From: Laburnicola sp. R22_1
Taxonomy: Eukaryota > Ascomycota > Dothideomycetes > Pleosporales > Didymosphaeriaceae
DNA: 64,000 bases
NCBI GenBank assembly: GCA_014281115.1
Contig: JACONQ010000003.1
Span: forward strand, 3,906,001 to 3,970,000
Reading direction: 5' to 3'
Positions 35,054 to 45,440 of the stretch are shown here, one piece after another. The stretch's first letter is position 1. Each line of letters opens with the position of its first letter. The position numbers and the translations under genes were made by a program. The notes under the pieces were generated by a model. It was given only the letters and a program-made list of their open reading frames with translations, was not told the origin of the DNA and searched no databases.

Positions 35054-35858
35054 ATGCTTTTTCTTTTGGGTCTGATGCTGGTGGCAACCGCCCAAGCACA
35101 TTGTGAGCCCTGTTCTCAAACCTCAGCGCACTATTATCAACCTTACACAATTCAGACCGATTCTCCAAGATCGTGATCAACGGCACCCCCGAAGCCCAAG
35201 AATGGACCGCCGTCCGCCAAACGAAGAATTACCAAGGCAACCAGGGCGTGACAAGTGTGAGTAGCACGGATATGCATTGCTATCAAAATAAAGCTGGGAC
35301 TACGACTGCCACTATCGCAGCTGGCCAGACGCTCGGGTTTGTCGCGAACGCAATGGTCTCCCATTTCGGGCCGGTGCAATTCTACATGGCGAAAGTGCCC
35401 GACAGCGCCAACATCAACACATGGGAAGCCGCGGGCAATGTTTGGTTCAAAGTCGGCTCAATCAGCGCTGTGCAAGGCAACGGTCCTTTGACAAGCGACG
35501 AGAAGACCTGGCCTGCGTACAGTACGTCACTGCCTTACTTTTCGTCTACTCACACGTCACTGACGCGATAGTCGCAGAGAAAACCATCGTCGACTTCCAA
35601 ATTCCGGAGAGCATCCCCAGCGGCAAATATCTAGTGCGCGTCGAGAGTATTGCGCTACACCAGGCTCAGTCTGCTGGTGGCGCCCAGATGTATCTCTCTT
35701 GTGCGCAGGTCGAGGTCACTGGCGGGGGGAGCGGGACGCCAGGTCCACTTGTCGCTTTTCCGGGAGCGTACAATGCGAATGATCCGGGTTTGATCTGGAA
35801 ATATTATCCGATTGCGACAAGTTACAAGGCGCCTGGGCCAGCTGTTTGGACTGGTTGA
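35054..35858 (+). CDS. AA9 lytic polysaccharide monooxygenase (GH61 type)
   Basis: Three exons (35054-35102, 35156-35521, 35572-35858; introns 53 and 50 bp) give 233 residues. The signal peptide MLFLLGLMLVATAQA is followed directly by His16, which becomes the N-terminal copper ligand. The second ligand is His86 in VSHFGPVQFY. Gln177 and Tyr179 in GAQMYLSCAQ complete the active site, with the second-sphere His168 in the ALH motif. Cys58 and Cys182 are placed for the conserved disulfide. There is no CBM1 module, so it is a single-domain enzyme. It would cleave cellulose or hemicellulose oxidatively outside the cell. The usual HPGP is HFGP here, a minor deviation next to the copper site. Confidence 0.95.
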
Positions 35859-36167
35859 ATAGAGGATAACTTGTAGCTGTGTTTCTAAATTGGAAATAAA
35901 GAATATATGTCATGGATACCTATGCTATGGTGGTCTCTGATGAGCTGTTGCGGCCAAATATTTTGCTTACAGCAAATTTTGCTTGTTCGATGTGGGGAAT
36001 CTAGGCTACCGTACATTCCTCGCGTGGCCATGACCGGATTCGCGGTAGCGACGAAAACGGAAGTTTTACTTCCTGAACCTCGCCAACAAAGGATGTGTTT
36101 AAGCCCTTTAATAACCTCGGAAATGCTATGCGCTGGTTGTGAAACTTGTCCCTCTCGTGTAGGAAAT

Positions 36168-36955
36168 ATGTTGCACAGATTCTCTATCGCAATTGCGTGT
36201 GTTGTTTTACTACCACTTGGTACCATAGTGCGCGCCAGTCCGAATCATCGTGAAGAGCTTCGTGCCTGCGATGTAATACTTCGAGAACTGCCCAAAGACC
36301 TTGCCAGCTCTTTCTGTTCTTCATTCGCCGGAATCACGGACATCAAATCAACATGTACCTCAACTAGGACACCTACTGAAACCGCTAGTGCGTTATGCTC
36401 GACCACGAAGGCTGGTTCTACCTCGTATGTTATTGAGACACCCCTTGTAGTGCTCCTGCTCACTAGTTCACAGGGCACCTACAAACGAAGGAACCACTTC
36501 TGGTCCATCGACTCACCCATCGCAAACACTTTCTCTTACCCAGACGGTTCCAACGTCGGCGACTGATTCAACTTCCCATCCACTTCAGACCACAATTACT
36601 CACCTGCCAACATTGAGCAGTTCAGGCGGCACCATGATCCCATACTGCACTACCACAACGGTCATAGTGTAAGTTTGACTGCATTCAAACCTTATCGCAA
36701 TAACTGACGAGTTAAAGCACTTCAATCATCACGGTTCCGCCGCCACTTCCTACAAATCGTCTCGGAGTGATCGACAAGCGTGCACCAGCAGCGTTCTGTC
36801 CGGAAATAGGACTTCCATGTGTAATGGCTGTTATGGAATTTGATATCATCTCCGAGGGTTGCTTGAATTTTATCAAGCCGAAAATTGGTCATGTCGCTAC
36901 CAAATGGGTGGATGCCGTTGTGCCTTCTGCGACGTGCAGTGGACTGCCTTACTAG
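36168..36955 (+). CDS. Secreted Thr/Ser-rich protein with Cys-containing ends
   Basis: Exons 36168-36424, 36474-36668 and 36718-36955 (two 49-bp introns with GTATGT and GTAAGT donors) give 229 residues. The signal peptide MLHRFSIAIACVVLLPLGTIVRA is followed by a short Cys domain (ACDVILRELP, ASSFCSSFAGIT). That pattern, with 'SSFCSSF-GI', recurs in many fungal secreted proteins. A long Thr/Ser/Pro linker, probably O-glycosylated, leads to a dibasic VIDKR|AP, a possible Kex2 site. A C-terminal domain with CPEIGLPC and a further two Cys ends the protein. Likely a cell-wall or extracellular protein. Spliced frame is continuous in all three exons, which supports the model. Function unknown. Confidence 0.7.
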
Positions 36956-37629
36956 CTATTCGTCATCATCACTATTTGCTTGCAGAAATATAATACAATC
37001 GGCATTCTCAGATAGTGGGCTTTTTGGCTTGTTTTATTGGACGTCGCGTGACATATGTGCTGTCATCTCTAGTCTCAATTGCTTTTCAGTACCGCCTTTG
37101 ATTATTTACCAATATATAGTATATTCCAATCACTAAATCTTACACTTTTTACGTTTGGTTTTCGTGAAAGGTATCCTCCGCAAAGAGCCACAGTGATATC
37201 TTCAATCTTTTCTATGATTCACAAATCACCTGTAACACATGGCACTAAACAGAATCGCGCTTTTTATGTCATGTGAGCACAAAGGACGAAACTGGATGTA
37301 CTATTCATCACTGTCCCTTTCCCCACAACTTGCACTGCCAGCTCTGGAGAGGTGCCAGATGTGCCTTGATCCATAGATAGGTGAAGCTTCAATTTCATTG
37401 GTCGAGCAGACGAGCATGCGTTGTTACGTCAGTCTGTGCAGGTTACACGCACAAGCGGCTGCTTTCTCCCTGGGCTGTTCCTAACCTGTTCAGTTATCCT
37501 TCAACAATCACCTATCGCTGGGTTGCGAAAGCACGCCATTGAGTTCGAGGACTCTATCTTGATGATAAAGAAGATACCCCTGCTCGAAACTGGCTCAAAA
37601 GCGGACAGTCCCCCTCGTCGCAAACCCTA
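36956..37629. other. Intergenic, no supported gene
   Basis: AT-moderate spacer, short frames only; nothing recognised. Confidence 0.5.
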
Positions 37630-37841
37630 CTCAAGCTCCCGGACGAGCTCTTGCTCAACGTACAGTTGCAGATCTCATTGATCTCCGGCTCGTAAGCAAA
37701 GGCGTGCAGAAGGTCATCGATACCCGCGTTTTATACCACTACCACAGACAAAATACAGAGCTGGTTGAATATCTGGGGTCCAGAGAACGGTATCAAAACA
37801 TAAGTTTCAGCACTGAAGGATACCACAAGTTGCTTATATGA
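37630..37841 (+). pseudogene. F-box fragment with frameshift
   Basis: A short frame reads LKLPDELLLNV, the start of an F-box helix. The continuation (ADLIDLRLVSKGVQKVIDTR then VLYHYHR) is in another frame beginning at 37668, so a one-base slip separates the halves. The text after it ends at a TGA at 37839-37841. This looks like the N-terminal end of a decayed fungal F-box protein; no downstream domain is found. Confidence 0.55.
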
Positions 37842-38694
37842 GAGCATATTTCGTGGCTTTCACGGAGTGCAAGTCACGGCAGGCGAAATGGAATTCGGAT
37901 GAGGAGGGAGTGGAGGGGTAGAGCTTCCGGATAACGTGCTTCGTAAGCTCAGACCCCACGATCCCTATGGGTCTCCGTCGTGCCTTTGGCGCGGAGCAAG
38001 AACTCCATCGGCGGCTAGTACAGGTTAGTAACACCTGCTTGTTTCCCTGCAATGCTTAAAGGACTGCCGGAATTGACTGTAAGGTAGACTCGCCATTCGG
38101 AGTCCTTAGGCACACAAAATAACGTTGCAGGCTGCCTCACTTCGATAAGGAGGTCACGGATTGCTCTCCTTGCACGCCACTGTTATTGGCCACATCTCGG
38201 AAGAGTGATGTTGGCTGGGATGCCACCTCGCTCCCGCATTCTTGAAGGCCGCACTGAGGCCTATCTGCTACGTGTCACAATGCTTCTTCGTGCGGAAGCG
38301 GCCAACGAGACGAAAGTTCACAAATAGATTCTTAAACAGAATATAATAATATTAGGTATGAGATATAGCACCTTTCGTGTGTGGTAGGTAGATATGCGGG
38401 CTTTAGGAAACCAATAGCTTAGTGAAGGTTAGTGGAGAGAGCTACAACATCCGCAGATAGATCCCTAGGGTCTTTTGAAAACACTGCTAAAGAGATTGTA
38501 AAGATTATCTAAGGCTTAGAGAGAAACAACAGAATTTTGCGAGGGTTACGCAAAAAAAAAAAAAAGATGATACGTGTACGAGTTAGCAAAACATCCGCAA
38601 TGCACCTAGCAGGACCCTATTCTTCACCCTTCAACCATTCCCTCGCCAGACAACTACCCACCATCGAAAAAAAAATATCAAAAAAGGAGTTTAA
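37842..38694. other. Intergenic, no supported gene
   Basis: Contains A-rich and AT-rich tracts (near 38,340-38,580). No gene is seen apart from a weak unsupported frame near 38,220-38,320. Confidence 0.45.
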
Positions 38695-38775
38695 TGCATC
38701 GGCCGGGAATCGAACCCGGGGCTAGCCGAAACTGGATCTTGGCAACGGCTAATTTTACCACTAAACCACCGATGC
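38695..38775 (-). tRNA. tRNA-Gly(GCC) with intron
   Basis: Acceptor arms GCATCGG (38775-38769) and CCGATGC (38702-38696) pair fully, with A as discriminator. D arm GTTTAGTGGTAAAATT and T arm CCGGGTTCGATTCCCGG are canonical. The anticodon stem AGCCG/CGGCT encloses 17 nt: a 7-nt loop TTGCCA-T with anticodon GCC plus a 10-nt intron after position 37. T-rich runs about 20-35 nt downstream on the minus strand fit RNA polymerase III termination. Confidence 0.93.
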
Positions 38776-39020
38776 GGTCCGACTGGTTGGTACCTTTCTT
38801 GATGTAAAGTGCCAGTATTTTGAATGCTATATAGCCAGCCTGTTACTACACTGACAATATTTTCGAAGATGCAGGAAAATTGATGGTGACTAATAATACG
38901 CTAAACGCTTCCCCGCATTAACACGTGTCAGTAAGCGCGCCCGGGGATCAGCTGAAGACGAAGGCATCTGGGCATCGCAAGGCAAGGCAAAGACCAGAAC
39001 GACTACAGCATAACAGATGT

Positions 39021-39060
39021 GGCATCACCTGTTGGTGAGATACCGTATAGGGCGGGCCCG
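39021..39060 (+). repeat. Solo copy of the element-end motif found at 41.7 and 43.2 kb
   Basis: GGCATCACCTGTTGGTGAGA then TACCGTATAGGGCGGGCCCG. The two other copies are 41702-41747 (same strand) and 43177-43222 (opposite strand). The core GGTGAGA...CGTATAGGGCGGG is kept. Likely the remaining end of a dispersed element. Confidence 0.55.
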
Positions 39061-39988
39061 AATTTGCAGCTTGCCCGCACCCTCCCATGCCTCCCCACTT
39101 CGGACTGAGAACACCTGGGTTCCATAAAGGGGGAGAATACTGAACGAGTTGCCGTATATGAACACGCTCCAGACCATGGGCTCCAGCACCCACATGCGCA
39201 CCCACGAATTCTGGCACGCCAACCTTTCGATGACCAACCTAGCGATCCACCTTACCTGGGCAGCACATAGGGACTCTCCGTTGCATCATGGCCGCAAACA
39301 GCATCTCCCCTGCCGTCATGAGGTCGAAGATACTGTCGAGTCTCCTTCGCAAGTGCTCGAACATGAGCATGGCAAGAATATACACGAGCTCGAGCTCTAT
39401 GATTGCGCTTAACATCGTTCTCGTGGCCGCGGGTGTGCCTATGCGGGTCCGGCTGCGTTAGGAAACGACTGGATGCTCGAGTCATCAATGTCGTGCGATC
39501 TGGAGACTATGCTCAAAGCAAATGAATTCTGACCTAGATGTAGGCATATGGAGGCACAGGAATAGCTAGGGGTTAGAATATAACAAGAACGTTTAGTAGG
39601 CGTAGGAGGCCAGAGGGGGATGCGAGCAAGAGGCGATAGAGTTTCAACAGGGCCGCAACTACAAGCATCTAGAGAATGAGAAAGTAAGATTCTCAAACTG
39701 ACTACTGCATATTTATAGTCAATTTCTTGTATAGGTAACATGCAAAAGAAACCTAAAACTCTGCGCAGTCATTGTTCAGTTTGAATAGGGAAAACGGCTC
39801 AGGCGGTATGGACCATAGCTCCGAGCGACAATAAACTATAAAATAAGGTAATGACTGTTTGAAAGAAAGTTAATAAGAAGATCAGAAAACTCTCAAGGTT
39901 GCACCGGCAACAGAAACGCCGCTCCATCTCCACACTATGCAACACCACCGCCTTCGCAGTTACTCTAAATTGTCGGACTTGACCAGTA

Positions 39989-40942
39989 TTACGCCATGAG
40001 CACCTCTGGACGCCACCCCCCAACAACTCTAACCCTGCTAATCCAACATTCGTGAACGTTATCCTTATAGGTATTGAAGTTATATTTGTCCGGGCCAAGA
40101 TTGATGCTGCTCAGCCAATTGGCCAAAACTTGGGCAGGGCTGTCAATACCAGCCGGTGGCGAAATTTCCCAAGTCCGGTAGTAAGCCCTTATAACCGCGT
40201 AAGTATCATGTTTTGCTTTCCCACTCGTGTCAAGGATACCAGCAGCCTGAGCTTTAGCGGTAATGTCGCCGAGGATGCGCGCATGGGTATCCCTATGGTC
40301 TTTGGGCGGAGGTTCTGCTGTCGTATCCCAAGGCTGAAAGTGTGCCCAGACAATATGGTTCTTGTTCATGAGACCGATGGCATTGCATCCGTGTAGACCA
40401 TTGGTGTAAGCATAGTCCTCTGCAGTCCAGGTGAACGATTTGACCTCACCCATGGTCACATCGAGCTGGGCGCGATCTTCCAAAACGACATGATGCGATG
40501 GCTTGACATATCGATTCTGGCTGACAACGGGAAGAGATCTGGCTTTTTCGTGCGACGTGAGGATCGGCTTTCCTCGTGACAGACCTCTCTTAGGGGGCAA
40601 TGGGAATTTCGGTTTCTTGCAAATCGTCTTCTTTCCTTTTCCTTTTCGGGGTTTGGTTCCTTTGCCGGACTTCTTGCCACTTTTCGGCCGCCTATGAGCT
40701 TTGGGCTTCCTATGAGCTTTCGGCTTCCTGCCAGATGTTGGCCTTTTGTGAGGTCTGGACGGGCGTGCACGTTTCTCCAGCTCGGTTTCCTCGATACTTT
40801 CGTCAACGATACCCCCTTCACCATGGCCTCGTTCCACAACGTCTTGAATACCCCCGTCGCGTTTGGTTCTGCCTACGCTCTTTCCCTTTCCTTTTTTCTT
40901 GCCATCTTCATTACACTTCTGTTTCCGTTGAATGGAGATCAT
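39989..40942 (-). CDS. Lys/Arg-rich protein with C-terminal conserved-looking domain
   Basis: 317 residues from the ATG at 40942, without introns. The first 120 residues are very basic, with near-repeats (KPKAHRKPKAHRRPKSGKKSGKG). The remainder has a clean folded-domain look: FTWTAEDYAYTNGLHGCNAIG, NKNHIVWAHFQPWD, AVIRAYYRTWEISPP and HECWISRVRVVGGWRP, with two Cys (CNAI and ECWI) that could pair. I do not recognise the family. No signal peptide is found, so a nuclear or nucleolar site is as likely as secretion. The opposite strand is also open over part of the region, but it lacks the domain-like text. Neighbours are repeats. Confidence 0.5.
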   Translation of the reverse strand: MISIQRKQKCNEDGKKKGKGKSVGRTKRDGGIQDVVERGHGEGGIVDESIEETELEKRARPSRPHKRPTSGRKPKAHRKPKAHRRPKSGKKSGKGTKPRKGKGKKTICKKPKFPLPPKRGLSRGKPILTSHEKARSLPVVSQNRYVKPSHHVVLEDRAQLDVTMGEVKSFTWTAEDYAYTNGLHGCNAIGLMNKNHIVWAHFQPWDTTAEPPPKDHRDTHARILGDITAKAQAAGILDTSGKAKHDTYAVIRAYYRTWEISPPAGIDSPAQVLANWLSSINLGPDKYNFNTYKDNVHECWISRVRVVGGWRPEVLMA

Positions 40943-41464
40943 ACGGCACTTTCCAGCGCGTGGGAATATAGCTGCAATCTCGCGAAGAGCAACCTCGTGG
41001 GGGCTTACTTTTTCAATACTGAGACCGAGTTAGCAAAGAGTATTGTACCCAAACATCTTCAACATAGGGATGTACTTGCGAGGTTGGTGAAACGACCAGC
41101 GCGCGAGAAAGACCGAGCCCACATGCAAGCAGTGCGGTAAAGAGCGACAAACGCATCCTGGCTATGATCGATTGGAAAGGTTACGAGTGTTCTGGTGGTG
41201 GTAAAAATAAATGTTTTCGAAGACATGGGACGAGACTGTAAATCGTCTCACAGCAATAAAAGAACGAATGGAACAACCAGAAGGAAGCCAAAATGAAACG
41301 AAAGGTAGGACTGCCTGCAACACAAGGAGAGTGGGCTCCAGAACACTTATATGTTGGCTTCGCTAATATGATGGATTACTATTACACAAGGCGAGTTGAC
41401 CTGGAAGTCTTATGAGATAATGCGCAGTGGTGGATATCGCCCAATGCCCGATAATCTGGTGATG

Positions 41465-41692
41465 AGGTCTCACAGTCCTTTTCCTAACTGTTATCAGCGG
41501 AGGTCTCACAGTCCTTTTTCTGACTGTTACTAATAAAGGTCTCACAGTCCTTTTTCTAACTGCTATCAGCAGAGGTCTCACAGTCCTTTCTCTAACTGTT
41601 ACTAATAAAGGTCACACAGTCCTTTTCCTAACTGTTATCAGTGGAGGTCTCACAGTCCTTTTCCTAACTATTACCAACGGAGGTCTCACAGA
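41465..41692. repeat. 36-bp minisatellite, six full units plus a partial one
   Basis: Units begin with AGGTCTCACAGTCCTTTTYC at 41465, 41501, 41537, 41573, 41609 and 41645, then a partial unit at 41681. Units alternate in their last third (GTTATCAGCGG type versus GTTACTAATAA type), so the repeat grew as 72-bp dimers. On the minus strand a unit reads as a 12-residue basic repeat, but no gene context supports translation. Confidence 0.85.
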
Positions 41693-42292
41693 GGTAAAGG
41701 CAGCATCACTAGCTGGTGAGAGACCCCGTTCCGTATAGGGCGGGGCCAAAAAGAAATTCAGGCGTTTGTCTGACTGTACCAACGTATACCGAGCTAGAAA
41801 TACTAAAGATCTTTGTCGTGTGGAGATTCTAACTAAGGTTAAGTCTGCACTATATATAGAGAGGAGTAAAATAGAAGGCACTATAACCTAGTACCTAGTA
41901 TATAGTAATAGTAATAAAATATATATAAAATTATTAATATTTTATATAGTAGTAGTATTTTTACGCTCTTTTAAATTACTAAGCAGGGGGCTTTCCTTTT
42001 TTGTTATATTATTTGAGATGAAAGCCTTTGTCGTCCTACCCCTAGGTAGATAAATTAACACCACATAGTAGTATTATTAATAGTAGTTAATAAATAGTCA
42101 ACTATCTAGTATAACTAAGTTATATATTATCTCTTAACTAGTGGACTATTGGAGAGCAGCAGTAGAGCGCGGAGTTGCAACTATAGTTCGCCGTACGCAC
42201 AGTGTATAAGTCCGAGCTAGAAATACATCCTCGGATACATAGAGCCGCCAATATACTCTACCCCTCCCGGCTGATACTCCCTGGGCAGTCCT

Positions 42293-42326
42293 TCCGAAAA
42301 AGGCCCTGCTCTCGGCCTTTTTCGGA
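42293..42326. other. Perfect 13-bp hairpin in a GC island
   Basis: Arms TCCGAAAAAGGCC and GGCCTTTTTCGGA are fully complementary around an 8-nt loop. The surrounding 150 bp is GC-balanced in an otherwise AT-rich element. Confidence 0.7.
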
Positions 42327-42775
42327 GAAAATAGAAAGACCGCGAGGGGCCAAGTATAATAAGCCTCTGGCGTTGCGGGGAAAGTCGTACGTAACCTCTC
42401 CCAAGCAACCCATTAACGCTAGAACTAGAACGTATACTTATAATTATTATATAAATAAGCCTTAATAGAATTCTACAGGCTTAAGGAAAATTATTAAGCT
42501 TAAAATTAAGTAAAGATATTAAGAATTGTAAGTGCTATAAGTAATATAATGGATATTCTTAAGTATAACTTTTTCCGCGACGCTAGAGATACGTTCAGTA
42601 AACAGTATAACACTATAAGGGAAAGCTCTCTTAGGTATAAGAGTGCTATAAAATATAAAATTTAGGTAAAGCGATAGAACTAGTTTAGTAACTATTTAGG
42701 GATACTATTCGTTAGCACGTGCAAATCGGCCCCTCATGCGATTAATGAGGATGATAAGCTTACATGACTACACAG

Positions 42776-43007
42776 CACCCCTGTGAAATGATTCGTGTCT
42801 ATGCTAAGACCCCAGACAGCTAACAATACAGTATAAACTACATTTATAGTTTAGTTAATACAGATGGAAGTAACTTTTAATATAAAAAACACTTATAAAA
42901 GTATTTATAGTAATTATTTAATAATATCTAGCTTACGGATAGCGTATAGGTGCTGTATTGACTTTAGGAGCATCTTGGCATCAGACACGAATCATTTCAT
43001 GGGGGTG
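42776..43007. mobile_element. MITE-like 232-bp inverted-repeat unit
   Basis: CACCCCTGTGAAATGATTCG (42776 onward, continuing TGTCT) is mirrored at 42983-43007 with two mismatches; similarity extends loosely for about 10 bp on each side. The interior is AT-rich and non-coding. The size and ends suit a MITE; target duplication unclear. Confidence 0.5.
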
Positions 43008-43317
43008 ACGGTCGCCTAACAAGCCAAGTTCATCCCTCTTCGCAAACTTTCCCCAATGATTATAACGCCTTAGGGGCGGAATTCACATTTTGCTGCGCTG
43101 TTCAATGTCAGCAGCTTTGACGTGTGTACAATCCCGCCGCTTTCACGGAACTCCGAAAGCTTCCTGCATCAATTTTGGCCCAGCCCTATAATACGGGTCT
43201 CTTACCAGCTGGTGACGCTGCCTCTGCATTCATTTTTTTACCGCTTTTTTCCAAGGTTGCCGCGCGATCCCTATATCGACTTCTCATAGGGTTCTTTGGA
43301 ACCCCGTACCCTTGGAA

Positions 43318-44358
43318 ATGGTCGTTCGGTGCTTTACACCTCTGCCTTCTTCGCCAACATGGGAGCCTCCTAGCGACTTGTCTACTGGCAATGAGACATC
43401 GCAAAATGCACGATTCCAGGCTTTGAGCAGTGCGTCTCGGACGTTGGAACGCCTGTGTATGGAGTCGGCGCCCCGTCCGCTCCAAGAATATATCTTCTCG
43501 TGGAAGTGTACTTCCGGCCCTCATACAGGTACACTCCAGCCTGACGTGCTCGCATGTTTCAATGTTTCTCGAGCGCTCGGGATAGCCGTTGGCCGCAGAC
43601 GCACAGAGATAGTGCGACTACTTCTCGCGGAAGGCCTCGAGCCAAACAAAAGGGTGATTGAAATTGCAATGGTCAACATCAACATGGAGATTGGTAGGAC
43701 GATTCTAGCTATGCTTCTCCAAGGGGGGTGGGATATCAACACTCCCACTGACGCTTTTAGCGCTTCTTTAGTCACGTACGTACTATCTCGACCACCCCAC
43801 ATTCTAGTCCAAATCTGACACAAAGACAATAGTAAACTTGTCCACGACGAGTATCTTGTGGCATGGTGCCTCTCCCACGGTGCCGACCCAAACGCCACAT
43901 CTCCCTCTAACCGCACCCTCCTGCACTCTGCCGCCAGCGTTGGCACCCTCGCCTCACTCCGTCTTCTCGTTGATGCTGGTGGCACCTTCACGCATCCTTC
44001 GCCTTCAGAAGACATCGTAGCATATGCAGTCCTGAGCCATCGCGAAACCCGTGATAAGTTGGCTGTTGTCTCGTTCCTCATTGAGCGCGGCGCCAACCTG
44101 GATGCGTACTACATGGCTAATTTAACTCAACCAACCGGTATGGAGGGCTTACTGGGACAATCAACTGCGCTGCATTTGGCTATCTGGTATGGAATGCAAG
44201 AGATTGTGGAGTTGCTGGTGAGAGGAGGCGCAGATGTGGAGCTGAAGACGAAGAATGTTTTCACGAAGGGGGAGTGGATCAGTCCGTGGGAATTGGCCAA
44301 GCTTATGGAACGAAACAGTGTGCTAGAGTTCTTAGAGAAGTACGAAATTAAGAAATAG
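43318..44358 (+). CDS. Ankyrin-repeat protein
   Basis: Exons 43318-43775 and 43833-44358 (57-bp GT-AG intron) encode 327 residues. Ankyrin-type helices are seen as TEIVRLLLAEGLEPN, AWCLSHGADPNA, RTLLHSAASVGTLASLRLLVDAGG, VSFLIERGANLDA and STALHLAIWYGMQEIVELLVRGGADVE. The N-terminal stretch (PLQEYIFSW) suggests the first, degenerate repeat. Ankyrin proteins act as binding scaffolds; partner unknown. The start codon is only about 100 bp from the end of the AT-rich element, so the promoter may have been replaced by repeat-derived DNA. Confidence 0.8.
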
Positions 44359-44974
44359 CGTAGACAGTAAAACATCTTAAGGCTTGGGCGTCGGCGTCGG
44401 CTTGGATTGAGGTTTGACAAGATTGTTCCCCGTTAATGATTACTTGCTACTACGGGAGGGCGGGGTAGGGCGGGGTAGCTAAGAAATGACGTCCAATTAT
44501 TCTTTGCCACATGGATAAATCTGGCCTTTAGCCGTCCCATCTCATATGCTTATGTCGTCGCATATTTACCCGGACTTCTTTTAAGCGGGGACATACGTGG
44601 CAGCGCCCGGATGCGGCGCCCATCCAAGGTTTAAGTCTGGTCACGTGAGTTGAAATCAGTGAACCGAAGCGAACCAATCAACAATTCCAAGGTTCCGTCT
44701 GGGTCATGTGACGGACATGGCGCCCGCGGGCGCTTCCCGTAGGTAGCTCTCCTGTGCTTTCCACCTTACAACGAGAAATTCTCACCAGATCAGATCACGT
44801 ACCTTTACACCTTAGTCTCCGTCTCTACCATCGCACTACCATCGCACTAATTAGTTTCAGGCATCAAACATCATAGGTAAGGCCAAAGTCACAGCCAATA
44901 ATGGTATCCAAGAATCCAGAAGAGATGGCTTCTCGTTCCATCAACTGTATGGAAGTCGAGACCACAACCAGCCA
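44359..44974. other. Intergenic, no supported gene
   Basis: Spacer between the ankyrin gene and the MFS remnant, containing a CACGTGA core near 44,643. Nothing coding is supported. Confidence 0.5.
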
Positions 44975-45440
44975 GTGGGCTTGTCACTGACTGTGGCCCT
45001 GGGGCTTGCCTGTGTCTGGCTGGCAGGCGTTATCGAGGCGCGGTGGAGCACTCTGCCCGGCATCTTGTTGTTCAGTGGCAGCACGCTTGTCGGCAACTTC
45101 CGGCGGTTTTTCCGTATCGGGTACTCTGTACGGCCTATGCGGAGGCCTCATGTTCACCATGTCCAACAGGCTGCCGGTGCAGTGGTTCCCCAACCGGCTG
45201 GGAACGGCCAATGGGCTCGTCAAGCCGGAGGCGGCATCGGCGCCACCGTCATGGCCCTCGTTTTGTAGCTGCTCATCGACAAGGTCGGGATAGCCTGGAT
45301 CTTCCGTGTGATGGCCTTGGCTTCCCTGGATCTTCTACGCGGGCGGGACCGCAGCCGTCTCGACTGCTCTCTTACTACCAGCTCGTCTAAAGATGGACAC
45401 CAACCTCATCAAGAAATTCTAGCCTTCTATCTACTTTAGA
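44975..45440 (+). pseudogene. MFS (monocarboxylate-type) transporter fragment
   Basis: Membrane-transporter text is spread over two frames: LLFSGSTLVGNF in one, LYGLCGGLMFTMS and VQWFPNRLGTANGLVK in the next, then AGGGIGATVMALVL back in the first, followed by TAG and LLIDKVGIAW-IFRVMALASL. The order matches helices 3 to 6 of MCT-type major facilitator proteins, including the QWF-x-x-R-x-G-x-ANG loop between helices 4 and 5. Two frameshifts and one stop make it inactive. The ends of the gene are missing. Confidence 0.8.

Larger units (their letters stand above)
41699..43224. mobile_element. AT-rich 1.5-kb element bounded by ~46-bp inverted repeats
   Basis: The left end at 41699-41747 and right end at 43177-43224 are inverted copies (GGCAGC-x-TCAC-x-AGCTGGT core, ending in GTATAGGGC / GCCCTATAAT). 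The interior is extremely AT-rich with few open frames, as expected after RIP. No transposase is readable, and a target duplication is not obvious. A non-autonomous or eroded DNA transposon is the best guess. A 25-bp-arm inverted pair and a hairpin lie inside. Confidence 0.5.

Noticed and set aside
40694..41140. Plus-strand frame opposite the Lys-rich protein
   Set aside because: Lacks an ATG with good context near its open start and shows no domain; the minus strand has the more protein-like text over the longer span.
41465..41692. CRISPR-like array
   Set aside because: Units are contiguous without unique spacers and the genome is eukaryotic; it is a minisatellite.
41465..41881. Minus-strand 'VRKRTVRP' repeat protein
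   Set aside because: It is the forced translation of a 36-bp minisatellite; no start, no domain, no conserved ends.
43124..43317. Upstream coding exon for the ankyrin gene
   Set aside because: The open text overlaps the inverted end of the AT-rich element and has no splice site linking it to the ankyrin frame.
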